A program made the position numbers and the translations under genes. From NCBI GenBank assembly GCA_030549495.1, contig JAUIRK010000017.1, positions 186,001 to 250,000 of the forward strand: a DNA stretch of 64,000 nucleotides. Direction: 5' to 3'. Below, piece by piece: positions 10,307 through 22,012 of this stretch (positions within the stretch are counted from its first letter, which is position 1; each line of letters begins with the position of its first letter). The stretch is from Nectonema munidae. Lineage: Eukaryota > Nematomorpha > Nectonematoida > Nectonematidae. A model generated the notes under the pieces. The model was given only the letters and a program-made list of their open reading frames with translations, had not been told where the DNA came from and ran no database searches.

Positions 10307-12124
10307 CTACATGTGTTTTCATTTGTATATGCCACTACGAGTAGACAGTGAAAGTAGTAGTAAGCTTTGCTACTACCTATCCTTTTTCCCAAAAAAACGC
10401 AGCAGATGTGAGTGATGAACACGGAGAAAGGTTCCATCAGCAAGCTTGCATGATGGAAACTAGATAGAAAAGAAAACGAAGCCCAGCTATGTTAGCTGAT
10501 TTCTGTTGGAATCTAAAAAGAGAGTTCTCAGAAACTTCATATAAAAGAAAAAAAATAGCAGGGGTTAAAAACTTGCTATTTTATCTTCTTTTTCATGAAT
10601 GAATTTAATTTTTACTTCCTTAGTTTTTTCAACTTTTGAATAAAATAACAGTACATATGATATTTTTCAAATTCAAATTTACAAAAAATCGTGACGTCAT
10701 GGAAAATTTTAGTTTTTATTTTCGTGATCAGCACATCAAAATTGACTAAAAATGTTATAGCGGTTTATGTATTTTTTCAAAAGTAGCTTAATATTATTAG
10801 TGGGCGAAATGCTGCCTCTCTTACAAACATTAGAGTTTTCAAGTTTTTAATCTCCTTTGATTTAGGCCTTACAGTACTGTGAAATTATTGCAGAAACTTT
10901 CATGTCTGGTTGTTTCATGGAAGAAAATTTTTGTGAAAAATACAAGCTACCTTTATTTTACAAAATGAAGTTTACCTGGTTCGTTTTTGCCGATTGTTTT
11001 TATGATGAATTATTTTTAGCTTTCTCTGAAACTCTTTTCATCAGCATTCTTGAAACCGAACCAAATGCCTGAATGAATTCCTAAGTTTTCAAAGTTTCTA
11101 AACTCAAATAAAATGAAAACAGAAAATTTTAGTCCAAATATTAAAGAAGTAATTTTTATTCAAAATAACTTCATAAATTTTCTTCATCTAGTTTTTATAG
11201 TGTTTTGTTACAGCATTCAGAAAGGCGATTGTTAATATGATATATGCAAAACATAGTGACTGCCCTTTTCAACCAGATGTCCTTCTTAATATGGACTAGA
11301 AATTGTTTTTAACTCAAAAAAAAATAATTTTATGTTATTTTACTCACGGGCTTCTTTTCATCTGTGAAATTTTAAGAGTCCTCTCAAGAAATTTAAACTG
11401 TTATTCCTAGAAAATCTTTACTAGTTAAAAAAAAGATTTAAACTCCGCTTTAAATACAATTTTTTAAAATTATAATTTTTTTATATCTACGCAGAAATGA
11501 AAAACTTACAGAAATAAAATAATCCTAACAAAAAATCTCTTTTACTATCCCTGTGTAGATATACACTATGAAACAGAATACAATTGATGTTTGAGTCATC
11601 GTTTGAGTTTTTATTGTAGTCTAAACATTGTAAATAGTTTTTTATGTCCTCATTTTGAACTAAAAGCTTATAATTTTGAAGTCCCTAAATTTTCATTATA
11701 ATTGTGTTTTCGTTTGAAAATTGACACAATGAATTAAAATCATAGAATTCTTACCTTTAAAAGTTCAATCATGAATTGTATACATTTTTTGAATCCTTAT
11801 AAACTAGAGTTTCTTATTTCTCGATAAAATAATTTTGTCGAGAAATTTAGAAAACAGAATGAGAATTCTTGAAACTTGAGAAAGCAAAACTAATTCATAT
11901 TCAAAAATAATATTTCCAAAAAACTAAAGCGTTTGATTATTCATTTTTTCTTATTTAAAAAGTTATAGACAATTAGCTCGTTGAATTTATTGTTTTTGAC
12001 ATGCAAACGAGATTAATAGTAGAGAAGAGGGCTAAACTTCTTTGAACAGGTCTAGTTTTAGCTAATCTATTTATTGATACGCGTTTAGTAATAACTAAAT
12101 TAACAGAGACACGTGTTCTTTCAG
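10307..12124. other. AT-rich non-coding stretch, probably intergenic or intron
   Basis: No supported gene. If the exon at 12125 is real, its upstream intron occupies the right part of this stretch. Confidence 0.35.
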
Positions 12125-12304
12125 AGTTGCAAGGAGGAATCTGGAGTGAATTTGAAGAACGATAGTGGAAGTAGTATTAACTCCTTCAAAACAACAATAT
12201 TTATCGAAAAATCTACTCCTGATAATTCTTCATTCCTTGAAGATAGCACTTTTTCTCCATTCAATTCATTCTATAACAGCTCTGAAATGATGGATAAAAA
12301 ATCG
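12125..12304 (+). CDS. Exon-like coding block 1 of an unrecognised protein
   Basis: 180 bases open in one frame, preceded by a good acceptor (GTTCTTTCAG, 12115-12124) and followed by a GTAAGT donor at 12305. Both borders are in phase 0. It encodes about 60 residues, Ser/Asn/Asp/Phe-rich, starting SCKEESGVNLKNDSG and ending SSEMMDKKS. There is no recognised domain; it looks disordered. The next acceptor in phase 0 is at 12600, giving a 296-base intron. No start codon is visible nearby, so this would be an internal exon. It could be host or an old element exon; the splice borders are the main support. Confidence 0.45.
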
Positions 12305-12600
12305 GTAAGTGACCTAGTGTCTGCCATTGTGCTAACGACTTAATTATTGCTAATTCCGTTATGAGTCACATGCATTGTTTTAGAAGATAAGAATTTTTGC
12401 TAATTATTTAGACAATAGAAAAACATTTGAAGCTAAGTGCTATATTACTTTTCCTACTTTTATTTATGAACCTAAACAGAGATTTTCCCTACATGGAAAA
12501 ATTCCCAAAATGGTTGAGGGATTTTAAAAAAAGGGATATAAAATCTTTGCTTTAAGGCCTAACCCTAACGCATGTTTTTCCGATTTTCTTTTTTCTGTAG

Positions 12601-12915
12601 GAAATGGACAACTACCTGTTAACTAAAAACGACCCTTTCAAAGATTGAATTGAGATACCAAATGAATGTGTATTATCTAAAAGTGATAATGTCATTATTT
12701 CTGTTTTTAATGATGATGGTATTAACGTTGAAGACAAAGTCATGTTAACTTTGATCAACGAAGACTCTTTTGAAATTAACAACAAAGTATTCATCAACTT
12801 CCGGGAGAATCTAAAATATATTACAGTACTGACTCTGTTGTTACAGATGATCAAGAAAAAACAAAAGAAAAAATTAAAAGTGGGTGGAGGATCCAAGTTA
12901 AGACAAGGAATATGA
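12601..12915 (+). pseudogene. Exon-like coding block 2 with one in-frame TGA
   Basis: It follows an acceptor (CTTTTTTCTGTAG ending 12600) and continues in phase 0 from block 1: EMDNYLLTKNDPFKD, then a TGA at 12646-12648. After that, 88 further codons are open to a TGA at 12913. The second part (IEIPNECVLSKSDNVIISVF and on) has the same acidic, Asn/Asp/Ser-rich style as block 1 and turns basic near the end (KKKQKKK). Three readings are possible: a real stop at 12646 giving a short protein, a decayed gene, or a stop that is read through. I cannot choose between them. No homologous family is recognised. Confidence 0.4.
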
Positions 12916-13859
12916 TTTCAAAATCACAAAATAATTAAAAAGATCAATACTAGACAAATAGTTTCTAGAAAACTAAAAAAAATCATTCTACATAAATAAA
13001 TAGATCATGGGTGGGTGGGGGCATACAAAGTAGAACCTTAAAGTTGTAGGTAAAAATGCTTGAAAATAGAAGTCATAGAAAATAGCTGTAAAAATCAGCC
13101 AAATGAACAATTAGAGAAATATAAAAAGAGGTTGGAAAACAGGCAAAAACATATATATGAGAATCGAAAGACAAGGTAATTAGATAAATAGTAGTCGTAG
13201 CGAAACAGACAACAATGAGTGTGAGATTTCTGGCTCACATGATACCCCCGCTTTTGGCGGTTAATACCTTTATGGATGACCTGTATTCCAGATAAAGTAA
13301 TTTAAAATGCATTTATACATACGCATACATGTAGGCAAGCGCGGAATAATAAACAAAAAATCACATTTTCAGAAATACACGCGTAAAATGCCAGGATAAA
13401 AACCGCCATGTTTAGCGTATGCAGTTTACCGCAGCTTCATGACTGTTTTTAATTGATTTTCAAACAAGATAATATAACCATTTTCTTGTGTTGATTTTGT
13501 TTGAAAATTAATAAAAATCTGTCAAAAATAGAATTATTAATTCAAAAGTGTTAATATTCTTTGATCAAAATCAATCAAATTTGTTAATAGAAAGAGATTT
13601 AAAATGCTATTTACATCAAAATTGTTTTTATCAACTATATTTATAACTGACTAGCACTCTACCAATGATCCTACGTTTCAAGCATAGCGAGAAACGACCA
13701 CGGGACCGGGTAGTATATATATATATATTGTACGTAAACGAAACCAACTGTACTGTACGTAAACGTTTCCCGTTTGAAAACTCAAAAATAAGACACATGT
13801 GAAAAGGAATATGGCGCTCTTTATGGACGTTGAAACAACATAGAAAGAACCAATCCGAC
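12916..13859. other. Non-coding stretch with a short TA run
   Basis: It contains the direct-repeat copy at 13212-13290, an AT dinucleotide run near 13714-13729 and two GTACGTAAACG copies around 13729 and 13755. No coding frame is supported. Confidence 0.4.
13212..13290. repeat. Direct repeat, left copy of a pair
   Basis: CAATGAGTGTGAG, TTTCTGGCTCACATGATACC and CCCGC recur at 15366-15445 with small differences. The matching part holds a short inverted motif (GTGAG and CTCAC). The pair brackets the LTR-element fossil at 13860-14680, so the copies may be remnants of its ends. Confidence 0.55.
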
Positions 13860-14680
13860 AAATTGATTTGAAAAAATTATAAAGTGCCACAACTGCAATA
13901 GTACTCCAAAGACTGTCTGAAAAATACGGATCACAGCCCAGTTCTCTTCATTGACAATGAGGCTCAAGACTTCCTATTGTCAAAAATGTTTGGATGTATG
14001 ATCGTAGACACCGGCTGTCCGAGTACAGTGTGTGGTTCAACATGATTGAACCTGTAATTGGAAACACTATCATACAAAGATAGACAAAGCATTGATTTTG
14101 GTAAATCTTTAGCAGTGTACAAATTTGGAAATGGGAGAAGATTTTCCGAAACACAAAGACTAATCATGCCTATTTATTTAGGCAATATGAAAGTGTACAT
14201 ACGTTGTGATGTTGTTCCCTGTGAAATTCCCTTACTTTTTTCTAAAGAATCTTTAAAGAAGGGTAAAGGGTTCATTGACTTTGTACATAACAAACTTTTT
14301 CTTTTAGGTAGAAATATTCCCTTACAAGTCTCAAGATCAGGTCACTCCTTTGTTTCTCTAACCAGAAGAGATGAAAAATATAGTTTTTTCTTGTCCCATA
14401 AAAAATTTGAAATCAGAAAAGATAGAAGAAGCTCTACTGAAGTTACACAAGCAATTTTGTCACTCAGCATACATCAAACTAAAAGATTTCTTAACAAAAG
14501 CCGGAATAAAGAATTCAATAGTGTTCACCAAGCTCGAAGATATTAGCCAGAGGTGTGAGCCTTGTATGCGATATTAAATGACTCTTTCCAGACCAATCGT
14601 TGCGTTTCCCTTGGCCTCTTCCTTCAATCAAGTTTTGCATATGATAGATCATGCAATTCATAGATGTGTAAGTTGTTTTA
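13860..14680 (+). mobile_element. LTR-retrotransposon fossil: protease and integrase N-terminal parts
   Basis: In order on the plus strand: a trace of a zinc-knuckle-like KCHNC, an aspartic protease with VDTGCPSTVCG at about 13998-14031, and a long linker with VYKFGNGRRF, IPLLFSKESLKKG and NIPLQVSRSGHSF. Then comes an integrase zinc-binding start (LHKQFCHSAYIKLKDF, ending CEPCMRY), followed by RPIVAFPLASSFNQ, which in this family leads into the integrase core. The family resembles Ty3-like elements of invertebrates. Only this middle part remains; it is old and broken several times. Its 3' side is cut by the foldback element at 14660. Confidence 0.7.
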
Positions 14681-15146
14681 TTCAAGGTAATTTCATCGTC
14701 AACATTTTTTTTTATCATTTTTCCACTTTTTCACTATGATTGATAACTTTAATACTTTATAACTTGTGATTCAATTTTTTTTATTATTATTTTTTCAATT
14801 CTAAATTTTTATTTTTATTTTAATCTAAATTCAACTTATTTTTATTATTTTACCTATTTTAATTATATATATTTTTTTGTATAAACAATTTTACTAATTA
14901 ATTTTTTCATTTTGAAATAATGTTTCATTTATACGCAAAAATGTCTAAATAAAAAACTCAAAATAATAAAAAAAAGTTAAATTTTAATTAAAATAAAAAA
15001 ATTAAAAGTTACGGTTAAAAAAATAATAAAAAAATTGTTTCCCAAGTTATAAAGTATTAGTTATTAATCATAGTGAAAATGTGGAAAATGGTAAAAAAAA
15101 AATGTTACGGATGAAATTACTGTGGATGAACAACTTTCACATCGAT
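14660..15146. mobile_element. Foldback element with about 110-base inverted arms
   Basis: The left arm starts ATAGATGTGTAAGTTGTT at 14660 and runs to about 14772 (TACTTTATAACTTG). The right arm, read in reverse from 15146, starts ATCGATGTGAAAGTTGTT and ends at the same TACTTTATAACTTG near 15045. The arms match at most positions. The centre is AT-rich with no coding sequence. It looks like an insertion into the LTR fossil. Confidence 0.7.
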
Positions 15147-15365
15147 TTTTTACACTGAATACCAAAATGGCAAAAATAATAATTGAGGGGTTAAGTATAT
15201 AATATTAGATGATGATGAGGGCGAACATTCGCATCAATTTTAATGTAAGCGATGATAACTAGGATGAATGCGAGTAAGAAAATTTGATTAATGTTATCAC
15301 ACAAGGCAGGCCACAAATAACACAAAATAGATCAGAGTAAAAAAGACGGAAACTTTAACCGAGCG

Positions 15366-15445
15366 ACAATGAGTGTGAGTTTCTGGCTCACATGATACCC
15401 CCGCCAACGAGCGGTTAATAACTTTTAGGGGGGACTCGGAATTCA
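15366..15445. repeat. Direct repeat, right copy of a pair
   Basis: Matches 13212-13290 from CAATGAGTGTGAG through CGGTTAATA and, more loosely, beyond. The spacing of about 2.15 kb spans the LTR fossil and the foldback element. Confidence 0.55.
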
Positions 15446-15603
15446 GATTTCAAAATTAGTATAATTTTTGACAGAAAATGCGATTCCTTATTTATATGTT
15501 AAGGATTTATAAACCCGATATTGATGAAGTGACAACAATTACTATAGATTTTCCGTTTACAAACTATATCATTATTATATACTAATCACATTGGTAAAAT
15601 TTA

Positions 15604-16110
15604 CTAATGTTTTTTCTCAGTGTATGTGATATTTATTTTTTCCTTAGGTTTAAAAGAAATCAATGCCATTGCAGTTCTGTGACATTGAGAAGCTTGATGG
15701 CTTTCGAATCTAGATGATGCCTTGTTCCAATTATTAAAGCCTTCTGAAATAAAGGCAGGTTCTTTGTTTCTTGCCATTTTCAGGTACCTTGTTTTTCTGC
15801 TTGTGCACAGTAGAAACAAAGTACCTTAAGCGGGTTCATAATGAATCTAGACATATTTTTCATACCATTTTTCTTGAAAATATATTTTTTGAGTTAGAGT
15901 CACTTTGATAGGAATAGAAGAACTAGATGGATGATTTGGAGTCTGCCAATTATCAAAAGATACATCATCATTGGAATCAAGTTTGTTCAAAATTTTCTTA
16001 CGCCCAATAATAAATGTATTACCTGTATTATTTGTTTCAATTTCAGATATCTGAATCTCTTCATTTTCACGTGTTTTTTCATGATAATTAAAGTATGAAG
16101 TTATTTTTTA
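15604..16110 (-). mobile_element. hAT transposase fragment, ZMYM1/TTF-finger type, N-terminal part
   Basis: Minus-strand reading gives FQEKWYEKY followed by IHYEP and LFLLC, then AFISEGFNNWNKASSRFESH and QCHRTA. This is the pattern of the TTF-type zinc finger found at the N-terminus of ZMYM1/DUF4371-type hAT transposases: W..HYEP, G..CFYC, FxxxGF.NW, F..H..S..H. In-frame stops occur at two places between the KY and LFLLC blocks, so it is dead. Catalytic and dimerisation parts are not found beside it. Confidence 0.65.
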
Positions 16111-16616
16111 TGTTTTAAATTTTTTATTTTCGGACATCAAGATAAAACTAGTTTATAGTATTCTAAGGGAATATAAAAAAACAAGAAAAACTGATTTTAC
16201 AAGAAATTTAGAAGAAATTTTAGTAAAGCCACTTAAAATTCGTATTGGATCAAGACAGAAAATTACCAAAGAAAATATATTTAAAAAAACTGAAACATTT
16301 AAGTTGATAAATATTATTTTCTAGTATTTTCTTTCATTTATTTATATGTAATTTTTTTAAACTTACGCCCTTGCATGTGATATTCTCAACTGGTTTTTTA
16401 TTTAAATGGAACTATAAAATTTTCGGCATCTCTTTCCATTGGAGAATTTGCACGCATTGGCAGCAAAAAGCATTTAAAAGTCATTTTAAAAAGTTTTGCA
16501 TTTAAAAATAAAAGTTTTGCCTTTAAATTTCTCCATCGTGGAGACGATGCTGATGATGATCTACGAAAGAGCACTCGTCTTGCGTGCCTCATTTCATCGG
16601 TCAATCAAATATGAAT

Positions 16617-16800
16617 CAGGGTTGCCAGATTGGCTTTTTCAAGCCAATAAACTCATTTTAGCCTTTGAAAAAATTTAATGGACTTATTTTAATCTGGCTA
16701 TTTTTTTGGCTTTTTTAATTTCATTTTGCTTTTAAAAAACTTTTCTTGGCTTTTTTCAAATTTTCACACGCATTTACCTCCATTTTACAATGAATTTCGC
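16617..16800. mobile_element. hAT-type terminal sequence (CAGGGTTGCCAGATTGG end)
   Basis: The CAGGGTTGCCAG start followed by repeated TTGGCTTTTT and TGGCTATTTTTTTGGC motifs is characteristic of hAT ends. The opposite end is not certain; TTGACAACACTG at 18842-18853 is a possible but unmatched partner. The hAT at 16930-18532 sits just inside it. Confidence 0.5.
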
Positions 16801-16929
16801 TTTCTTAATTAATATCAGATCAGGTATTATATATGTTTATTCTTCATGTAAATTTAGATGTTATTATAATAGCTTGCTTGTTTTAATTTTTTTTAAGCAA
16901 AATTGTGCCTTACATCATTGGATTTTTAT

Positions 16930-18532
16930 TAGGGGTGTACCGATTCCAGATTTTCAACCAAAACTGATACAATTTTATATGCTATAGTTACATCGATACC
17001 GATAACAGAAATTAAAATGTGCGCATTTGATTTTTGTATTATAGCTGTTCAAAATAATAATAATAAATGATATCAGGAACAATTAAGTTTATAATCAAAT
17101 TTAAAATATTTCATATTAAAATTTATAAAAATTCACTTTTCGCCAATATCAGGAGTAAGGTGGTTCCTTTGAGGTGCATAAATATTTTCCCCTACGCTAA
17201 AAAGTCTTTTACTTTTAATCGAAGATGGGGGACAGAGAAGTAGTTTGTTAGCAAGTTTTGATAGATCTAGAAATGCAGTTTTATTGTTTTTCCACCAGCA
17301 TATTGGATCGGAACACTTTGGTCAATTCCAAGTGATGAAAACTTTTCTAGTTTTTTTTTGAGTTCTGAAAGTAATGATGAACTAGATAAGTTTTTATTCT
17401 ATTTCCTTTTAGTTGATATGTTTTTTGTTAACAATAGATCATCAAAAAACAATCAAAATCAATTAGACACAAATTGTTTTCTTTAGAAGAAGCGTCTTCT
17501 TCCCTTTCAGAAATTTGCGAAGTGTTTGTTTTAACTTCAAATGATCACGTTCAATTTTTTTCAAATTTGTGTAAAAATTTTCAAGAGAATTGTAAACTTT
17601 AAGCCAAGTCTCTCATTCTAGTTCAGAGTTAAAAAAAGACTTTTTAAATCGAGGATCCAAAAATGTAGCTGAGAGTAAAAATTCACTTTTTTCATATTTA
17701 GAATATCTTTTTTCTATTGAATTACCAAAAATGTTTAAAACTTCTTCTAATCCACAAAATCTGAAATCTGTTTTTGCTTTTTTAATAAAGTGTTTGAAAA
17801 CTTTAATTTAGGGAATAATTTCATTTTAATTTTGCACAAGCAGTAGATGAATGGTTGAAATGGCCTGTTATTTTTCGTCAATTTGAAATAATATCTTTGA
17901 TACTTTTTCCTTCAAAAAGTGAATCTTGTATAACCAGTTAAGTAGTATGTATAAAACAGCTCAAACTTTTAAATCCAGTATCAGCAACTCCGTTAAACTA
18001 TCATTTGAACTTTTTGTTTGGGGATTTTATATTAATTTATTGATTCTTTGATTAGTTCACATATGTTAGCCGATGTATGAGAAGTCAAAAAAAGTTTAAT
18101 TTTAAGAGCTAGGCATGTTTGATCGAAATTTTCATGGATGAGATTGGCAGTCAAACTAAAATAATAGAAAATTAAATAAACACAAATGTTCACAAATGAT
18201 GTCAAATACTCGCAAAATTGATAGGCTTAAAATTTTTTAGACTACAAATATATTAAACAAAAATAGGTTTTTTCAAAATTAAAAAAAAAAATAATCAGAA
18301 ACTCATTGAAATTAATTGGCATCATGTGTGAACAAGGCTAAATTAAAAATGAAGATTTCAAAAAATATAATTTTATTTTTTTGATAATTAAAAATGAAGT
18401 TGAAATTTTATTTCAATAAACCTTTTTATTTATTTACTATAAAGATTGGCTGTTTTTCATTCTACCGATACCGATATTCTGAAAAATAGCCGATACCACC
18501 GATTCCGATACCGATTTATCGCTATATCCCTA
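16930..18532 (-). mobile_element. Decayed hAT transposon with C-terminal transposase
   Basis: The ends are TAGGGGTGTACCGATTC on the left and, reversed, TAGGGATATAGCGATAAATC on the right, with repeated GATACCGATAT-type subterminal motifs. The flanks ATTTTTAT and ATTTTAAG share 6 of 8 bases. Minus-strand coding near 17300-17120 gives WWKNNKTAFLDLSKLANKL, then PPSS, KRLFSVGENIYAPQRN and LTPDIGEK, the hAT C-terminal dimerisation domain (in other hATs LAxxxLxxPxSSxxSERxFS; Glu is replaced by Lys here). The remaining coding DNA upstream is shattered. Length 1.6 kb. Confidence 0.75.
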
Positions 18533-19032
18533 ATTTTAAGCCCAGCTCTTTGAGTCCGATAAACACAACTTTAAATTCCGTCTCTTCCAAAGGTTTGTAG
18601 CTTGAGGTAAACGGTGCATCAATGTTTTATTAATGATAAAAATAATACCACACCACCTACCTTTATTTAACATTTTACATTATCTTTTCATATTCCCTTT
18701 TTGATGTGATGAAATAAATATTTGAAGTAGCTAATTCTTAGGAGATAACGAAGAAATTTTAACAATTATTTAGTTTTAATTTTTTTTAATATTTTTATAT
18801 TATTTTCTTAATTTTTTTATAAATAAAACTTTGAAAATAGTTGACAACACTGCTTAATATATTGTCATTGTCATGTCCTTCAAAAAGTGAAAGCCTTATC
18901 CTATGACGATAATCGAAAGTATAATAAAAAGTGGGGAAAAATATTTTTATAGTGTAAAAAAATGAAAATTCCGAGGCATTTTTTGTAAACTATGTTTTTG
19001 TACTATTGCTCGTAGGTAAAGTAATCTTTCTA
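18533..19032. other. AT-rich stretch between two hAT relics
   Basis: No coding frame; it may hold the left end of the hAT relic that follows. Confidence 0.3.
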
Positions 19033-20166
19033 ACCACTAAAAGTCTGAAAATCACAAGGCAAGTTTTGACTCAGTGTCAACGTCAATTAAAAGTTATAAA
19101 AATGCCACACAAGAGTAATAAAGTCAAGAAAACTGAGCTAAAGTTAGCAGTCAATATAGCATGTCATTGTTCTATTTCAATCATTGATCACTTAAGCGAA
19201 ATAATTAGCTCATATGGAGAAAATATCACGCTGGGACATGTTAGTATACATAGAAGTAAATGCTCTGGTTTGATTAAAAACGTTATTTAACCAGTACTAA
19301 AAGCAATTTTGTTAATGATTTCATGAAAACCAAATTCGCTGTAACAACTCAGTATAGTCAAAGTTAAAAGATGTTTTTCCAAATTGCTTAAAACTTCGTT
19401 CTACATGCTATTCGATGTCATTATGCATCCAAAAAGCTGTTGCAAAGCCTCCTTCTCTTGTTGGATTTTTAAATTCTGAGATTGCCCAGTTATTTCGACA
19501 CAGTGATCCAAGAAGAGAGACTTATAAAGAACTTTTCAAACAATTGAATCCTGATTCGGTGAATGAACCTACTCGCTTGACTTCTCGTCCTTTCCAAAAG
19601 CCCTCAGCAACACGATGGTTAGTACGTGGTAAAATAATGTTCAACATTTTGGACAATTGGAAGGAACTTAGAACATATTTCATAAAAGCTGAATCGGAGC
19701 AAAACGATTTCGACAAAAAATGCAGAGCAAGGCTTTTGAAAGAAATGATGGTTGATGATAGAAAATATTTGTATTTTGTTTTCGCGACCCCTATTATTCA
19801 AGAATTCGAAAAGTTGAACAGTATTTTTCAACAAACCAATCCTGATAAAGTTTATAGACAGTTGTTTTTGCATTTTGAAAGTTTAAAAAGTAGAATCTAT
19901 ACTTCGAGCAAAACGCACTTGATCAGGTAGACTTTATTGTGAAATTTTTGAATGAGTTTGAGAAAATTTCAAGTAAAAATAAAAAGGCGATGCCAGCTCT
20001 GAGCTCGAAATTGTTTTAAAGAACGATATTTGAACATGCTTGAATAAACTTTGAGCTAAGTAACTTTCAGACTACCTGCAACACGTAAGATATTCGAAGA
20101 GCTATCCGAACTTAGTCCAATGATGTTTTGAATCAAATTTCAAGACCAGAATTTAAAAAATTGCCA
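19033..20166 (+). mobile_element. Decayed hAT transposase (N-terminal to middle region)
   Basis: Plus-strand pieces in order: a basic start, ELKLAVNIACHCSISIIDHL and an RSKCSGLI block (19120-19290); a second open part at 19415-19930 with SATRWLVRGKIMFNILDNW and LKEMMVDDRKYLYF, the usual TRW and helical insertion region; then DQVDFIVKFLNEFEK; and a frame-shifted IFEELSELSPM near 20090. The order is that of a hAT transposase whose central DEST-like block is missing between the first two parts. The exon at 24335 belongs to the same kind of transposase but to another copy. No terminal repeats were found. Confidence 0.65.
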
Positions 20167-21569
20167 TTTTTAAAACAAAAAAAATAATATTGTCTAAAGT
20201 TATTAAATATAAATATTTATATAACATTTTTATTCATACTAGTATTTTTTTGTCCGTTTTACATATGACGTTTTTCCACATTTTTTCAATGATTTCTAAC
20301 ACTTTCGTATTGCAGAAATATATTTTTCATGCAATTTATACATTTTTTATTTGAATTTTTTAATTAAATTTTTAATTTGAAATATTTAAGTAAAATTACT
20401 TATATTGTAATATTTTAATTGTTCTTTTTTATACTCTACAAATAAGCGTCACAGGACGTGTGACTATGAGTGCCACTTTTTCTAAGCATAATAAAGTGCT
20501 ACTTTTGAAAACATTTTTATTATAGGTGAATGACCCTTTTATGTTTAAACTGTCAATCAAAATCAAAAATTAAAATTTTTCAAAAAATTTTGCCATCATA
20601 TGTAGTTGACCTTAAAACTTAAATTTATAATTATATACAATTTGGAACGCATAACACTTTTTAGAGATTTTAAACGTCTGAATGTGTCAATCAAATGATC
20701 AATTTACGTCTAATGTGTACAGAAATATTTTTGAAATTTAAATAAAATATCTGTTTTTATTCCAAAAGGAAGATGCTGGTTTAATTTTTGGACTCAGAAT
20801 TGGTTTTATTTATGGTTTTAAAATATTTTAAAGCTTCAATCGGATTTGCGGTTTACTTAGATACTGTCTCCAAAAATATTTTCAAAAAAATAAATATCTG
20901 TTTTATACCAAATTGACTATGATTATTTTATATCTGTACTGGATTTTGGCTAATACGGTTAAAAAATATCTGGAAGTGGCAATTGAATTAGTAATGTATG
21001 CCTGAAAAGCAGTTGTTTAAAAAATTTTCAAAAAATCGTGTATATTATTTATATAATAAAGATATACTTTTTTTTTTGTATATTTTCGCTTATATTGAAG
21101 ATTTACTATGTTCTAATGAAGTAAGAAGTGGTTTAATGATATTATATTATGGGCTTCAAAAAAGATTTTGACTGTGAAAAAGAAGTTTCTCTTTTACAAA
21201 GGAAAAATATTTAAATCTATAGCTTATCATCTAGAATTACAATTATCATTTAACTAAGATGAGTAGGAAATCTGAAAATTTATAATAGGTCAGATTTATC
21301 AAAAATGGCACAGATGCCAATATGTGAGAATTTAGGCACTGTCAAGATATTGTAAATTTAAATTGATTGTTCATCTTTTTGTTTCAGAGAGAAAAATTTT
21401 TAGATGAAGAACGTGGGCAACTTTTTGTAATTGAACAATGAACACCACAAATGATTCATCAGAAAAAACCTTTGAACTGAGATTGGTTGACAAATATTCA
21501 GGCTTGGTAATAAAATACACGATAGTGATAAAAGAGTCTAAATCATCAAGAAAATTCTTTAATCAGAAT
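20167..21569. other. AT-rich non-coding stretch
   Basis: At 21387-21441 a short frame (REKFLDEERGQLFVIEQ) follows a pyrimidine-rich tract ending in CAG and could be a tiny terminal exon, but it is too short to call. Nothing else is seen. Confidence 0.35.
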
Positions 21570-22012
21570 CAGGGCCGTATCTAGAGGAAGGGCAGTGGTG
21601 AGCAATGGCCCCGGGGCGCCACACCTAGGGGGCGCCATTTCATTGCCACTGACGTCAACGCAGCAGAGCTTGAGATGGAAATCGAGGAGATTCAAATGTT
21701 TTTAAAACCTCGGAAAGAAAAACTAGCAAACGCTATATGAGTTACTCTTTTTCCTTTCCTCGCACTCAAGACTCTGTCCGAATCTACAAGTGGCTCTGAG
21801 GAGCATTTGACAATTGGAACTTCTATTGCATCCTGTGAAAGGCCATTCAGCAAGCTAAAACTTATTAAGTCTTACATAAGGAGCATTATAGGGCAAGCCA
21901 ACTTCCAAAGTCTGGCTCTTATGAGGATTGAGAAAGAAGTTTTTGATTGTGTTGATTTTGACAAAGTCATAGATAATTTTGCTGGTGCTAAAACACGAAA
22001 AATGAACATCTA
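21570..22012 (+). mobile_element. Internally deleted hAT with ZMYM1-like C-terminal transposase
   Basis: It starts CAGGGCCGTATCTAGAGG and continues into a GGCCCCGGGGCGCC stretch typical of ends in this hAT group. The coding end follows directly at 21807-22012 on the plus strand: IASCERPFSKLKLIKSY, SLALMRIEKE and FAGAKTRKMNI, the dimerisation-domain end of ZMYM1-like transposases. So most of the gene is deleted between the left end and the last exon region. The right terminal repeat was not found; the element probably runs past 22012. Confidence 0.65.

Noticed and set aside
13631-13890. Overlapping minus-strand frames near 13.7 kb
   Set aside because: Two overlapping frames, a TA run inside, and no motif; they look like chance openings.
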